Below the pieces are notes generated by a model, which saw only the letters and a program-made list of their open reading frames with translations, had not been told where the DNA came from and did no database searches. From NCBI RefSeq assembly GCF_030143245.1, contig NZ_JARJNS010000007.1, positions 124,001 through 188,000 on the forward strand: DNA of 64,000 nucleotides, written 5' to 3'. Shown here in pieces: positions 8,655 through 17,626 of the stretch; the stretch's first letter is position 1, and each line of letters starts with the position of its first letter. A program made the position numbers and the translations under genes. This stretch comes from Rhabdaerophilum sp. SD176 (GTDB lineage: Bacteria > Pseudomonadota > Alphaproteobacteria > Rhizobiales > Beijerinckiaceae).

Positions 8655-10400
8655 TCAGGCCGCCCGGACTTCCGCGAGGAACCGGGAGACACTTTCCCGC
8701 ATGTTCTCGGCTTGCTGGGAAAGCTCGGTCGCGGCGCTGAGCACCTGGCTCGATGCTGCGGCCGTGTTACCCGCGGCACTCGAGACATGGGCGATCGAGC
8801 GCGAGACGTCCTCGGTGCCCCGTGCCGCCTCGCGGACATTCGTCGAGATCTCGAGCGTCGCGCTTTGCTGCTGGGCGACCGAGCCGGAGATTTCCGTGCT
8901 GACCCGGTCGATCGACTAGAGCGAGCCATCGATGGCCTGGATCGAGTCAATCGTCGAATTCGTGACATGGCGGATCTCGGTGACGATCGAGGCGATGTCC
9001 GTGGTGGCCTTTGCAGTCTGCGCAGCAAGGTTCTTGACTTCAGATGCCACGACGGCGAAGCCACGACCGGCCTCACCGGCGCGCGCCGCCTCGATCGTCG
9101 CGTTTAGGGCCAGAAGGTTGGTCTGGGCGGCGAGATTGTTGATGAGCTCGACGACCGAGCCGATCTTGTCTGCGGCAAGGGCGAGCGCCTGGATATCGGT
9201 ATCCGTCGCGCGCATCCTCTCGACCGCATCGCGGATCGATTGCGTAGCTACCCCCAGTTGCCGGGCGATTTCGCCGGCTGTCGCGTTGAGTTCCTCGCCG
9301 GCTGCGGCGACCCCGTTCACATTGGCACTCGCCTGATGCGAGGCTGCCGGAACGCTTGCGGCCTCCATCGTGGATTCCTGCGCGGCATTCGAAAGATCGT
9401 TGGCAGCAGCGGACAATTCCGTGGCAGCGGAGGAGATCGTGAGCATCACGCTCTCGGCTGTGCGCTCGAAACCGGCCACAGCTTGCGCGACGGCGGCTGC
9501 GCGACGCGCATCCTGCTCCCGGCGCAGGGCTGCCTCGGCTTCCATCCTGTCATTGGCTTGCAGCCCGTCGCGGAATGTTGAGAGCGTGTTGGCCATATCC
9601 CCGAGTTCGTCGCGCTGTCCCTCAGCCGGGATCGTCACCTCATAATCCTTTGCCGCAACCGACCGCATCGCTCCGGTCATGGCTACGATCGGACGCGCGA
9701 TGGTGCGGATCATCAGGAAGACAATCGCCACGGCAACGATGAGGGAAATGGCCCCTAGGACCTGGCTGGCAAGCTCCATCCGGTCAATCGTCGCCTTGGC
9801 CTCATTTGTATCCCCGCGGAGCAATGCGATCTGCCGCCTGGCCTGCCCTTCATCGGCCTTTCCGTCGCCCTCAATAATTTCGATTGCGCGGCGAGCCTTG
9901 GGGGCATGCGTCTCGGCAAAGCGCCGGACCTGCTCGTCGCTGGCCCGCTCGCCACTGGGGATTGAAGCCTCCATCTGATCCTGCGATGTCTTGATCTCGG
10001 AAATCAGACCATCCAGTTCAGCCCAACGCGCCTTGTTCGTTTCGTTGGTGAAGGTCTTCGCTTCTTCCCGGTAAGCAAGCCGGGCTTGATCAAGCGATTT
10101 CCAGGATGAAGCGCGTGCCTCCCTGAACGAAGCATCCCCCTACAGCATGTAACCGCGCACCGAAGCAATCGAGTCGGCGAGCTCGAACGCCATCGCCGAG
10201 AGGTCCAGTACCGTGGGAAGGCGCTGATCCACCACAAAGTCAAGCCTCTGGTCGACTGCAGCGATCTGCCGCAACGAGTAGATGGTCGATCCAACCATCG
10301 GCGCCATCAGGGCGGTGAGCACCCATGCAATCTTGTAGACGAGCTTGAGGTTGGAGAACCAGTTTCCGGCTTTGGCCGGCGTGCTTCAATGCGGCTCCAT
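8655..10400 (-). pseudogene. Methyl-accepting chemotaxis protein with three in-frame stop codons
   Basis: A full-length transducer frame of 581 codons. It starts at the ATG at 10400 (GAGGAG eight bases upstream) and ends with EVRAA and a TGA at 8655-8657. It keeps a first membrane helix (KIAWVLTALMAPMVGST), a ligand domain, a second helix ([14 protein letters not shown]), HAMP and a signalling domain very like that of the neighbouring copy. Three stops interrupt it without any frameshift: TGA at 10386-10388 (codon 5), TAG at 10140-10142 and TAG at 8916-8918. At the last one the intact copy has CTG (Leu). The longest uninterrupted piece could still make a fragment from the ATG at 9974. Most likely a recent pseudogene. 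Confidence 0.87.
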
Positions 10401-11037
10401 CGGCGAACTCCTCGAATTGTTACATCGAATCCGTTGGAGCAACTATCGCGCTTTCAGCTAAATTTATCGCAAATGATTAACGTTTAGACAGCTTCTGAGC
10501 TACAAGAAATCTCACATTTATTGATCATTGTGGCTATTTTTATGCATTTTGGTGCTTTTATACAATCTTTTCTTCTCTTGTTGCCTACCAAATTGTCATT
10601 TTTGATTCCAGGTCCCATTTCTTTTTGCTTGCATAGATATTTGTGGGCGCCGAATGCTTGGATTCACTTTTGGATCCAAGCATTGAATCACAAAAGGCCA
10701 TGACTGCCGGCCCATGTCGCTATCGGCTCCCTCGCCTGCACGCATTGGAATGCGTGAAGGAAGGGATGATGTCATGCCTCGTCGGTGTTCTGGACCGCCG
10801 TGAGGCACAATATCGATGACCGGGAATGTGCCGGGCTCAAATTGAATTACCGCTGCTTTTTCAGACGCGACGAATGTCTGGTTTCAGTTGAAATCGTCGG
10901 AGCTGCGAACGACCGGGATGGGGGCTGGAAGCAGACAGGCAGAATGTCTCTTTGAGGCGCTCTGAGGCCACAATGTGGTCTGGGCGCTGGGATTCCTTCT
11001 CAGGCCATCGAGGAGCGGAAGGAGCCGGCGAATGGAA
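10401..11037. other. Long AT-rich intergenic region
   Basis: No convincing gene. Positions 10420-10690 are strongly AT-rich compared with the surroundings and lie upstream of the damaged chemotaxis gene, so they probably include its former promoter. Positions 10700-11037 have normal composition and hold only short frames without ribosome sites or recognisable motifs. One strong inverted repeat at 10653-10684 is listed separately. Confidence 0.5.
10653..10684. repeat. Perfect 11-bp inverted repeat (hairpin)
   Basis: AATGCTTGGAT at 10653-10663 pairs exactly with ATCCAAGCATT at 10674-10684 across a 10-base loop. There is no T run on either side long enough for a good terminator. It lies in gene-free DNA 250 bases upstream of the damaged chemotaxis gene. 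It could be a protein-binding site or part of a small decayed element. Confidence 0.6.
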
Positions 11038-12363
11038 TTACTGTCGCGGGTTGACGCGTGTTGCCCACGGCCCCGGCGCGAAATCCGGCACGAACAGGCA
11101 CTTGCCGCCGTAGCTCGACTTTGCCGCCTCGCAATTCGCCTGCACCACGGGCATGGTCGGGCGGTTACCCGTTTCGATCCAGCCCTGAAGGGCCTTCAGG
11201 ATGGCGGGGTAATGCGGCGGGCTGGTTTTCGAGTGCTGGTTGTCGTCCACAAAGGTCTGGAACAGCCGTTGCCCGTTGCCGGCAGCTTCAATGACCCGAC
11301 GATACTCGTGTTGCTGTTCCACGAAAACGGTGGGATCGTGGATCTGATGCATGGTGATCACCGGGATTGCGATCCGACCTGTGGGGTCGCTTTCGGCAGC
11401 CAGTGCGCGCACCGCTTCGGGGTCGGCGCGCACCCGCATCACCCGGCGGTTGAAGGCCTCGTCATCGGATGTCCCGCGATAGCGGACCTTGTCATTTCCG
11501 AAGGGCGATTTCCCGCCGGTGATGAAATCCGCAATATCCCGGAACACGAAGGTTGCCCACTGGATATGGGCGAGCAGGGCCCGCGGGGGTATGCGACTTG
11601 CGGCGGCCATGTCACGCAGGGCGCGTTGCTGGGCTTCGCTCCGCTCCTCCGGCTTCAGGTTGGCGCCGGTACAGTGATTGAACCATGTGGCAACCTGCTG
11701 TCTGGTGAGGCTGGATCCGGGCATCAATCCGGTGCCGAGGGAGTCCGGCGCCTCGCCTGGCGCGGGGTGTACGTTGCAGATGGCCTGGAAGGCGGCGCGC
11801 ACATCCATGCGCATGTCATAACCGCGGGTGCCTCCGGCAAGCACGCCGGAGGTGAGCATCGCGCCATCATAGGGACGCTTGCCGGAAGCGTCGGGTGTGT
11901 TGAATTTCTCGATCAGGATCGCGCCGATATTGCCGCCCCAGGATTGGCCATGCGCGATCGTGTATCTCGGCGGCCCGAAGGCCGCGATGTAGATCTTGCG
12001 GGCATTGTCGGCATCCTCCGCGCCCTGCGTTACGCCGAAGCCGCCGCGACGGCGGCTCGTGGCCACCCAGTCATAGCCCTCGCGCACCGTTTCAATGAAG
12101 CGTTCGAGATCCTGGTCGGTCATCGCGGCATCGGGCTTGCGCATGCGCGGACCGCCATAGGTGTGGACGATCAGCGAGCCGTTGCCATTTTCGGGGCGCG
12201 CGATGAGGACGAAGGCGCCATTCGGGTCCTGGGTCGTGAAGCAGCGGATGCCGGGGCCGACCTTTTCCGGGCATGCCCGCGGTGTCGGCGTCTGCGCAAG
12301 GGCGTTCTGGCCAAGCAGGGCGAGAAACAGGCCTGTCGGGATAACCCAACGAAGGGATTTCAT
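11038..12363 (-). CDS. Secreted alpha/beta hydrolase
   Basis: A protein of 441 residues with a clear signal peptide (cleavage likely after ALAQ, residue 24). The nucleophile elbow is HGQSWGG with Ser141. A likely acid/base pair comes later: Asp within MHQIHDPTVF and His within DDNQHSK, near residues 360 and 405. The overall plan is that of a periplasmic or exported serine hydrolase acting on esters or peptides; the substrate is unknown. The ATG at 12363 is preceded by GAGG and is preferred over one four codons upstream. It stands alone, with no same-strand neighbour close by. Confidence 0.78.
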   Translation of the reverse strand: MKSLRWVIPTGLFLALLGQNALAQTPTPRACPEKVGPGIRCFTTQDPNGAFVLIARPENGNGSLIVHTYGGPRMRKPDAAMTDQDLERFIETVREGYDWVATSRRRGGFGVTQGAEDADNARKIYIAAFGPPRYTIAHGQSWGGNIGAILIEKFNTPDASGKRPYDGAMLTSGVLAGGTRGYDMRMDVRAAFQAICNVHPAPGEAPDSLGTGLMPGSSLTRQQVATWFNHCTGANLKPEERSEAQQRALRDMAAASRIPPRALLAHIQWATFVFRDIADFITGGKSPFGNDKVRYRGTSDDEAFNRRVMRVRADPEAVRALAAESDPTGRIAIPVITMHQIHDPTVFVEQQHEYRRVIEAAGNGQRLFQTFVDDNQHSKTSPPHYPAILKALQGWIETGNRPTMPVVQANCEAAKSSYGGKCLFVPDFAPGPWATRVNPRQ

Positions 12364-12735
12364 GGCAAGCCTCATTTCATGGCCTCCTGCTGTTCGAGCA
12401 CCGCTGCAAGAGAGTGATGACAGCGGATCGAATGTCTTTCCAGCGTCACCTGCTGCAGTGGAGGTGTTGTATCACAGGTCGTGCCAACCTTGCGATGGCA
12501 GCGTCGCTGGAAGGGGCAACCCTGCGCAGGTCGGGAGAACTCGGTTACGTCATCGGCAGAAGGCACGGCTGGCGATGCGGTCCGTTTCGAGAACCGCTCC
12601 GTGAAGCACTTTGGTGAAAGAATGCGTGCGTTGCCTATCCGGCCCGGCCAGCCGCAAGCCGATTTTTCTCTGACAATGCCCATGACCGGGGTCGGATCGT
12701 CACCGAACGGTGTGGGCCATCAAGCGCGACGTCTT
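12364..12735. other. Gene-free region holding a solitary IS6-type end
   Basis: No gene is seen between the hydrolase and the HisN-like gene. The short frames here are not supported by motifs or ribosome sites. The only recognisable element is the IS6-type terminal sequence at 12649-12675, with no transposase sequence beside it. Confidence 0.5.
12649..12675 (-). repeat. Solitary IS6-type element end
   Basis: On the minus strand it reads TGTCAGAGAAAAATCGGCTT then GCGGCTG, differing from the copy at 6438-6465 by a few substitutions and one base of length. No transposase reading frame is attached, so it is a solo end left by deletion or decay of the rest. Confidence 0.6.
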
Positions 12736-13542
12736 TCACGCGCTCCAAGGCCATTCCAGCCGGTCGAGGGTCGCGGGTAGCAGAGCAGGGTCGCCGAGCG
12801 CGATCATCCCGTCGGCATGGAGCGGGTTCCCGCCATCGAGTGCAGTGACGATGCCGCCGGCCCCCGCGACGATCGGAATATGCGCGGCAATATCGTAGAT
12901 CTCGAAGCCGCCCCAGCCGATGGCGATGTCGATATGACCGGCCGCGAGCATCGGCAGGGAAAAGCAATCTCCACCATAGACGAGCATCCGCACGGCGCGG
13001 CCCAACCGTTCGATGGCGGCATGGGCAGGCGCATCCCGCGCAAGTGTGGAACTGACCCAGACCGAGGCCTGAGCGAGATCGGCACATGGCCGGGTCGAAA
13101 GCGGAAACGTGCGGCCCTCCCGGCTTCCCAAGGCCTGCGCCCCATCTCCCCAATAGCGTTCCCGGAGGTAGGGCTGGTCGTTGAGGCCGAATACCGCCTG
13201 CCCGCGATGGAGCCGGGCGATGAGCGTGCCCCAGACCGGCTGCCCGGCAATGAACGACTTCGTGCCGTCAATCGGATCGATAACCCAGACATGCTCGGCA
13301 TCCGGATTCAACCGCCCATATTCCTCGCCGATTATGCCGTGTCCGGGGTAATGGGCTTGGATGAGGTCGCGGATCGCACGTTCCGCGGCGCGATCGGCCT
13401 CGGTTACCGGGTCGAAGCCGAGGGCCGATCCCTTGTCGTCGACAGCCGGCACGGCGCGGTACCAGGGCAGGATCGCGGCGCCAGCCGCATCGGCAAGGGT
13501 GTGGGCAAAGCGATCCAGGGCTTCGTAGGACGCGTCGGTCAT
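12736..13542 (-). CDS. HisN-like histidinol-phosphatase / inositol monophosphatase family
   Basis: A 268-residue Mg-dependent phosphatase. Metal-ligand motifs are in order: GEEYG near residue 72, WVIDPIDGTKSFIAG near 85-100, and FEIYDIAAHIPIV near 213, where the usual WD is YD. The IDGTKSF form is typical of HisN, which dephosphorylates histidinol-phosphate, though the same fold handles inositol and other sugar phosphates. The ATG at 13542 overlaps the stop of the upstream permease (ATGA), so it is translationally coupled to the importer. That context makes a role in handling a phosphorylated imported compound as likely as histidine synthesis. Confidence 0.8.
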   Translation of the reverse strand: MTDASYEALDRFAHTLADAAGAAILPWYRAVPAVDDKGSALGFDPVTEADRAAERAIRDLIQAHYPGHGIIGEEYGRLNPDAEHVWVIDPIDGTKSFIAGQPVWGTLIARLHRGQAVFGLNDQPYLRERYWGDGAQALGSREGRTFPLSTRPCADLAQASVWVSSTLARDAPAHAAIERLGRAVRMLVYGGDCFSLPMLAAGHIDIAIGWGGFEIYDIAAHIPIVAGAGGIVTALDGGNPLHADGMIALGDPALLPATLDRLEWPWSA

Positions 13543-15236
13543 GCTGTCTGTCGCCGCCAACCCTGCGCGCGGATGACCAGATGGCGCAATGTCAGCTGGA
13601 TGGCGGCCGCGACCATCGACAGGGCCATGATGACGACCGCAAAGGCAGAGGCCTGCCCGATGCGGCTACCTTCGACGAGATTGATCACGGCGATCGAAGC
13701 CGGGCGGGTCTGGGCCGTGAAGAGGAAGATGAGCGCCGAGACCGTCGTCATCGCATTGACGAAGAAATACCCCGCCACGTCGATCAGCGTCGGCAGAAGG
13801 ACAGGTGCATGGATACGCCTGGCGGTTCCGGCCGGGCCGATCCGCAGCGCTTGCGCGGCCAGATCGATCTCCCGGTCGAGGCGGAGCAATTCGTTGACGA
13901 CCATCAGGTGCGGCACCGTGTAGAAATGGGCGACAGTGCAGAGAATGATCAGGGCCAGGCTGCCCTGCAACGCATGGAGCGGATTGGCCGGATTGTTGAA
14001 GAAAAAGACATAGCCGAGGCCAAGCACGAGGCCCGGCACGGCAACCGGCATCATGGCGACACCCTGCAAACCGTTCCGGACCATCCCGTTTCCGAGCTTC
14101 CGTGCAATCAGCCACCCCGACAGGGCCACGAGCCCCGTTCCAGCCAGGGCCGTTCCGAAGGCGAGAATGAGCGAATTGCCGAGGGCGCGGAACTCGTCGG
14201 CATCGGTGAAGAGGCGCTCGTAGTTCTGGAGACCCAGAGAGAGGTTGTAGGGCCAGAATTTCACGAGCGAGCCGAAGATCGCCATGCCGATGATGCCGAG
14301 GATCGCGACCGCCACCAGCGTGGCAAACAGGAACAGCATGAGATCGCGCAGCGGCAGCCGCTCGGCGCGGATCGGAACGGATTTCCCGGTGATCATCGCG
14401 CGCTGGCTTTTCCGCGCGAGCCAGTCAATGCCGTAGGCGACGACGGCCGGAAGCAGCAGGAGCACGCCGACGACAGCCCCCATCTCGAAGTCGAACCGGC
14501 CGATCACCAGTTTGTAGATGTCGGTCGCCAGCACATTGGTCGAGCCGCCGACAACGCTGGGAATGCCGAAATCCGTGAAGATGAGGATGAAGGCGATCGA
14601 TGCGGCGCTGATCGCGGCATAGCGGCACGAGGGCAAGGTAACGGTAACGAAGCGACGCCAGGGCCCGGCACGCAGGGCCCGTGCCGCTTCGTAATGGCGC
14701 TGGTCACCCGCTGACAATCCGGCGGAGAGGATCAGAACGGCGTGGGGAAACACATAGAAGACACTGGCGATGACGATCCCGACAGGACCGTAGAGGCTTT
14801 CCCCGAGCAGCCATCCCTTGAGCCAACCCTGGTTGCCGAAGAGATAGACCATCCCGAAAGCCGGCAGCAGCGAGGGCGCGAGCAGCGGCAAAAGCGCGAT
14901 CAGCCGGAAGATACCGCGCCCGGGCATGGCGGTGCGCACGAGGGCATAGGCAAAGGGAAAGGCCAGCGCCATCGCGATCACGGTGGCGATCATCGACAGG
15001 CTGAGCGAGTTCCACGCGGCGATGACAAGCCCGGGCTCGGCACCATAACGCAGGAAGTTATCCAGTCCGACGAACGCGCCATCCTTTCCGAGGAAAGCCC
15101 GAACCAGCAGGGCCCCGATCGGCAGAAGGGTTGCCGTTGCGAGGACGACCAGAAGGACCGGCGGCACGATCTGCCCGGTCGGATCAGGCCGGACCTGCCG
15201 CGCCGCCATACCCGATACGGCGCTGATCTCAGCCAT
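13539..15236 (-). CDS. ABC transporter permease, two fused domains (2-aminoethylphosphonate/Fe(III) type)
   Basis: A 565-residue inner-membrane protein made of two BPD-type permease domains, each with about six helices. The two coupling motifs are in AALRAGPWRRFVTVTLPSCR (first half) and AAQALRIGPAGTARRIHAPV (second half). Fused two-domain permeases of this length belong to the FbpB/AfuB/SfuB and 2-aminoethylphosphonate (PhnU/V-like) importers. Together with the next two genes it forms a complete importer. Its start overlaps the ATPase gene by eight bases and its stop overlaps the phosphatase gene. The substrate cannot be settled from sequence: an organophosphonate is favoured by the binding protein. 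Confidence 0.85.
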   Translation of the reverse strand: MAEISAVSGMAARQVRPDPTGQIVPPVLLVVLATATLLPIGALLVRAFLGKDGAFVGLDNFLRYGAEPGLVIAAWNSLSLSMIATVIAMALAFPFAYALVRTAMPGRGIFRLIALLPLLAPSLLPAFGMVYLFGNQGWLKGWLLGESLYGPVGIVIASVFYVFPHAVLILSAGLSAGDQRHYEAARALRAGPWRRFVTVTLPSCRYAAISAASIAFILIFTDFGIPSVVGGSTNVLATDIYKLVIGRFDFEMGAVVGVLLLLPAVVAYGIDWLARKSQRAMITGKSVPIRAERLPLRDLMLFLFATLVAVAILGIIGMAIFGSLVKFWPYNLSLGLQNYERLFTDADEFRALGNSLILAFGTALAGTGLVALSGWLIARKLGNGMVRNGLQGVAMMPVAVPGLVLGLGYVFFFNNPANPLHALQGSLALIILCTVAHFYTVPHLMVVNELLRLDREIDLAAQALRIGPAGTARRIHAPVLLPTLIDVAGYFFVNAMTTVSALIFLFTAQTRPASIAVINLVEGSRIGQASAFAVVIMALSMVAAAIQLTLRHLVIRAQGWRRQTA

Positions 15237-16365
15237 GATCGTCGAGAAGGAAAAGCTGGTCCGGCTCGACCGACACCGTCACGTGATCACCGAGACCAGG
15301 CGGATTGCCGAAGCGCGGAAACGGGATTTCCGCGACGAAGGGGCCCCCGTTCTGGATTTCCGGCTGGATTTCGAGGCGCAGGCGATCACCGAGGAATGCC
15401 ATCGAGGAAACCCTTCCCCGCGTCCCGGCGGCGCCGCCGGCCGCCTCCATGCCGATCCGGACGGCTGATGGGCGGAAGCACAGATAGCCGGCTGACCCGC
15501 CCGGCACCGGACTCCCGCCAAGCCGGAACGCATGCCCTCCGGCCTGCACGATATTTCCCGAGATCGACGTGACAGGCAGCGCGTTCACCTCGCCGAGGAA
15601 ACGTGCCACGAAGAGATTGGCGGGGCGCTGGTAAAGCTCGGCGGGGGTGCCAATCTGCTCGATCCGGCCGGCATTCATCACGACGACCCTGTCGGCGATC
15701 GACAGGGCCTCCTGCTGGTCATGCGTGACCATGATGCTGGTGATGCCGATCCTCCGTTGCAACTGGCGGAGTTCATCCCGCAGACTGGCCCGGACATTGG
15801 CATCGAGGGCCGAGAGCGGCTCATCGAGCAGGAGCAGGCCCGGTGACAGGGCCAGTGCGCGCGCTAGGGCGACCCGCTGCTGCTGTCCGCCAGAGAGCTG
15901 GCTCGGATATTTGTCGGCATGCCCCTCCAGCCCCACCAGCGCGAGTAATTCCCGGATGCGGGCAGTGCGCTCGGTGCGCGAGAGCGGCAAGGTTTCCAGC
16001 CCGAAACCGATATTCCTCGCCGCGCTCCGGTTCGGGAAGAGCGCATAGGACTGGAAGACGATGCCGAAATCCCGGGCTTCCGGGGGCAGAGCGCTGATTT
16101 CCGAGCCCGCCTGCCGGATCGAACCGCTATCAGCGGCCTCAAACCCGGCAATCAGCCGCAAGAGCGTGGTCTTGCCGCATCCCGAAGGACCGAGGATGCA
16201 GAGCAATTCTCCCCGCGGCACATCAAGGTTGACATCCCTGACGACAACCGCGCTGCCAAAACGCTTGGTCAGACCGACCAGCGAAAGATAGGGGGCGGCG
16301 ATTGCCGCCGCCCCTGATGTTACTGGCTCCGAAACAACGGAGAAAGCGGTGGCAAGTCCGGCCAT
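15229..16365 (-). CDS. ABC transporter ATP-binding protein (2-aminoethylphosphonate/Fe(III) type)
   Basis: A 378-residue ATPase with Walker A GPSGCGKTT, Q-loop FQSYALFPN, signature LSGGQQQR, Walker B LLLLDEPLSALD and switch His in MVTHDQQEA. A C-terminal TOBE-like domain follows from about residue 290 (CFRPSAVRIGMEAA). It energises import with the fused permease downstream. It begins two bases after the binding-protein gene, so the three are one operon. Confidence 0.9.
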   Translation of the reverse strand: MAGLATAFSVVSEPVTSGAAAIAAPYLSLVGLTKRFGSAVVVRDVNLDVPRGELLCILGPSGCGKTTLLRLIAGFEAADSGSIRQAGSEISALPPEARDFGIVFQSYALFPNRSAARNIGFGLETLPLSRTERTARIRELLALVGLEGHADKYPSQLSGGQQQRVALARALALSPGLLLLDEPLSALDANVRASLRDELRQLQRRIGITSIMVTHDQQEALSIADRVVVMNAGRIEQIGTPAELYQRPANLFVARFLGEVNALPVTSISGNIVQAGGHAFRLGGSPVPGGSAGYLCFRPSAVRIGMEAAGGAAGTRGRVSSMAFLGDRLRLEIQPEIQNGGPFVAEIPFPRFGNPPGLGDHVTVSVEPDQLFLLDDHG

Positions 16366-16366
16366 C

Positions 16367-17392
16367 TCAGTTCTTCGGCGGAACCTTGACGCCGTAGCGC
16401 TTCTGCCATTCCGCCATGACGGCTTCCCGGCTGCTGGCGAGCTTGGCGAAATCCATCTTCAGGAGTTTCGACTTCTCGTCGGCCGGATAGTTCTTCGGCA
16501 GGACCTGGATGTCGTCATAGGCGGTGATCGGGAGATACTTGGCCGAGATCTCGGCGGCCTCGCGCGAGGAAATCCAGTCTGCCATCGCCTTGGCGTCAGC
16601 CAGGTTGCGGGCGCCCTTCACGATGGCTGCAGCCTCGATTTCCCAGCCCAGCCCTTCGGATGGCAGGATGATCTGGATCGGGGCCCCTTCGTTGATCGCC
16701 TTCACGCCCGGCGTTGCATAGGAAATGCCGATGATTGTCTCGCCGGAACCCGCCTGCCGGCACGGGGCCGAACCGGAATGTCCGTATTTCGAGACATTCT
16801 CGTGCATCTTGTCCATGAACTCCCAGCCGCCCTTTTCACCGAAGATCGTCAGCCAGCCATTGACGGCCAGCAAGGCCGTGCCCGACGAGAGCGGCGACGG
16901 CATGGTGATGTGACCCTTGTAGACCGGGTTGGTGAGGTCAGCCCAAGACTTCGGTGCCGGAATGTTCTTCTTGGCCGCCTCGACCGTGTTGAAGCAGAGC
17001 GAGGAAGCCCAGGCGTCGATGCCGACCCAGACCGGCTCGGCCCGGTTGTCGCGCATGACAGGGGCAACCTTGTCGAAATGGGCCGGCTTGTACGGCAGGA
17101 GAAGGCTGCGGGCATCCGCCGCCATCAGGGCCGAGACAGCGTTGCCCATGATGATGTCTGCCTGCGGGGAGGCCGCTTCGGCAATGACGCGCGCGATGAT
17201 CGGCGCCGTCGACCCGAGGATGGCATTGACCTTGACCTGCGGATGCTTGGCTTCGAAGCCCTTGATGAGGGCCTTCGCCTGATCCTCGTCCAGCGAGGAA
17301 TAAACGGTGAGTGTGCGCTGTTGGGCTTCTGCCACCAGCGGCACAAACGGGATAAAGGCCGCGATCGTAGCGGCAAGGATCGGCTTCAACAT
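16367..17392 (-). CDS. Periplasmic substrate-binding protein, 2-aminoethylphosphonate/Fe(III) family
   Basis: A 341-residue protein with a signal peptide (MLKPILAATIAAFIPFVPLV, cleavage near AEAQ). The mature part starts RTLTVYSSLDEDQAKALIKG, as in family 1 extracellular solute-binding proteins such as FbpA/AfuA and PhnS. The segments MPSPLSSGTALLAVNGWLTI and YGHSGSAPCRQAGSGETIIG recall the putative 2-aminoethylphosphonate-binding subgroup. No tyrosine pair typical of ferric-binding proteins is obvious, which favours an organic anion. It is the first gene of the importer operon ending in the HisN-like phosphatase; 234 bp upstream hold its promoter. Confidence 0.83.
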   Translation of the reverse strand: MLKPILAATIAAFIPFVPLVAEAQQRTLTVYSSLDEDQAKALIKGFEAKHPQVKVNAILGSTAPIIARVIAEAASPQADIIMGNAVSALMAADARSLLLPYKPAHFDKVAPVMRDNRAEPVWVGIDAWASSLCFNTVEAAKKNIPAPKSWADLTNPVYKGHITMPSPLSSGTALLAVNGWLTIFGEKGGWEFMDKMHENVSKYGHSGSAPCRQAGSGETIIGISYATPGVKAINEGAPIQIILPSEGLGWEIEAAAIVKGARNLADAKAMADWISSREAAEISAKYLPITAYDDIQVLPKNYPADEKSKLLKMDFAKLASSREAVMAEWQKRYGVKVPPKN

Positions 17393-17626
17393 CGTCTGGT
17401 CCCCTGCATGCCCGACAGTGTTTTGGGCTGTCGAGTCCTAGGGACACTCGGCGACAAGCCGATGACACTCCCGGCACCCGGTTCGTGTCCCGGCGTTGTT
17501 CAGGTCAGAGGAAGGCATCCGGAAATCTGGGGGCAGCTCAATTTTTACGCGGGACTTGAGCCCAGTTCCGCCTCTGGAGGAAAACCAGATCACCCGCATA
17601 CAAAATGTAGCGACGACGAGAAAGCC

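Noticed and set aside
10521-10703. Small hydrophobic frame of 60 codons
   Set aside because: It lies in AT-rich intergenic DNA, has no ribosome site and its end overlaps the hairpin at 10653-10684.
12372-12683. Minus-strand frame of 103 codons
   Set aside because: It begins inside the solo IS6-type end and shows no family pattern; most likely a chance frame.
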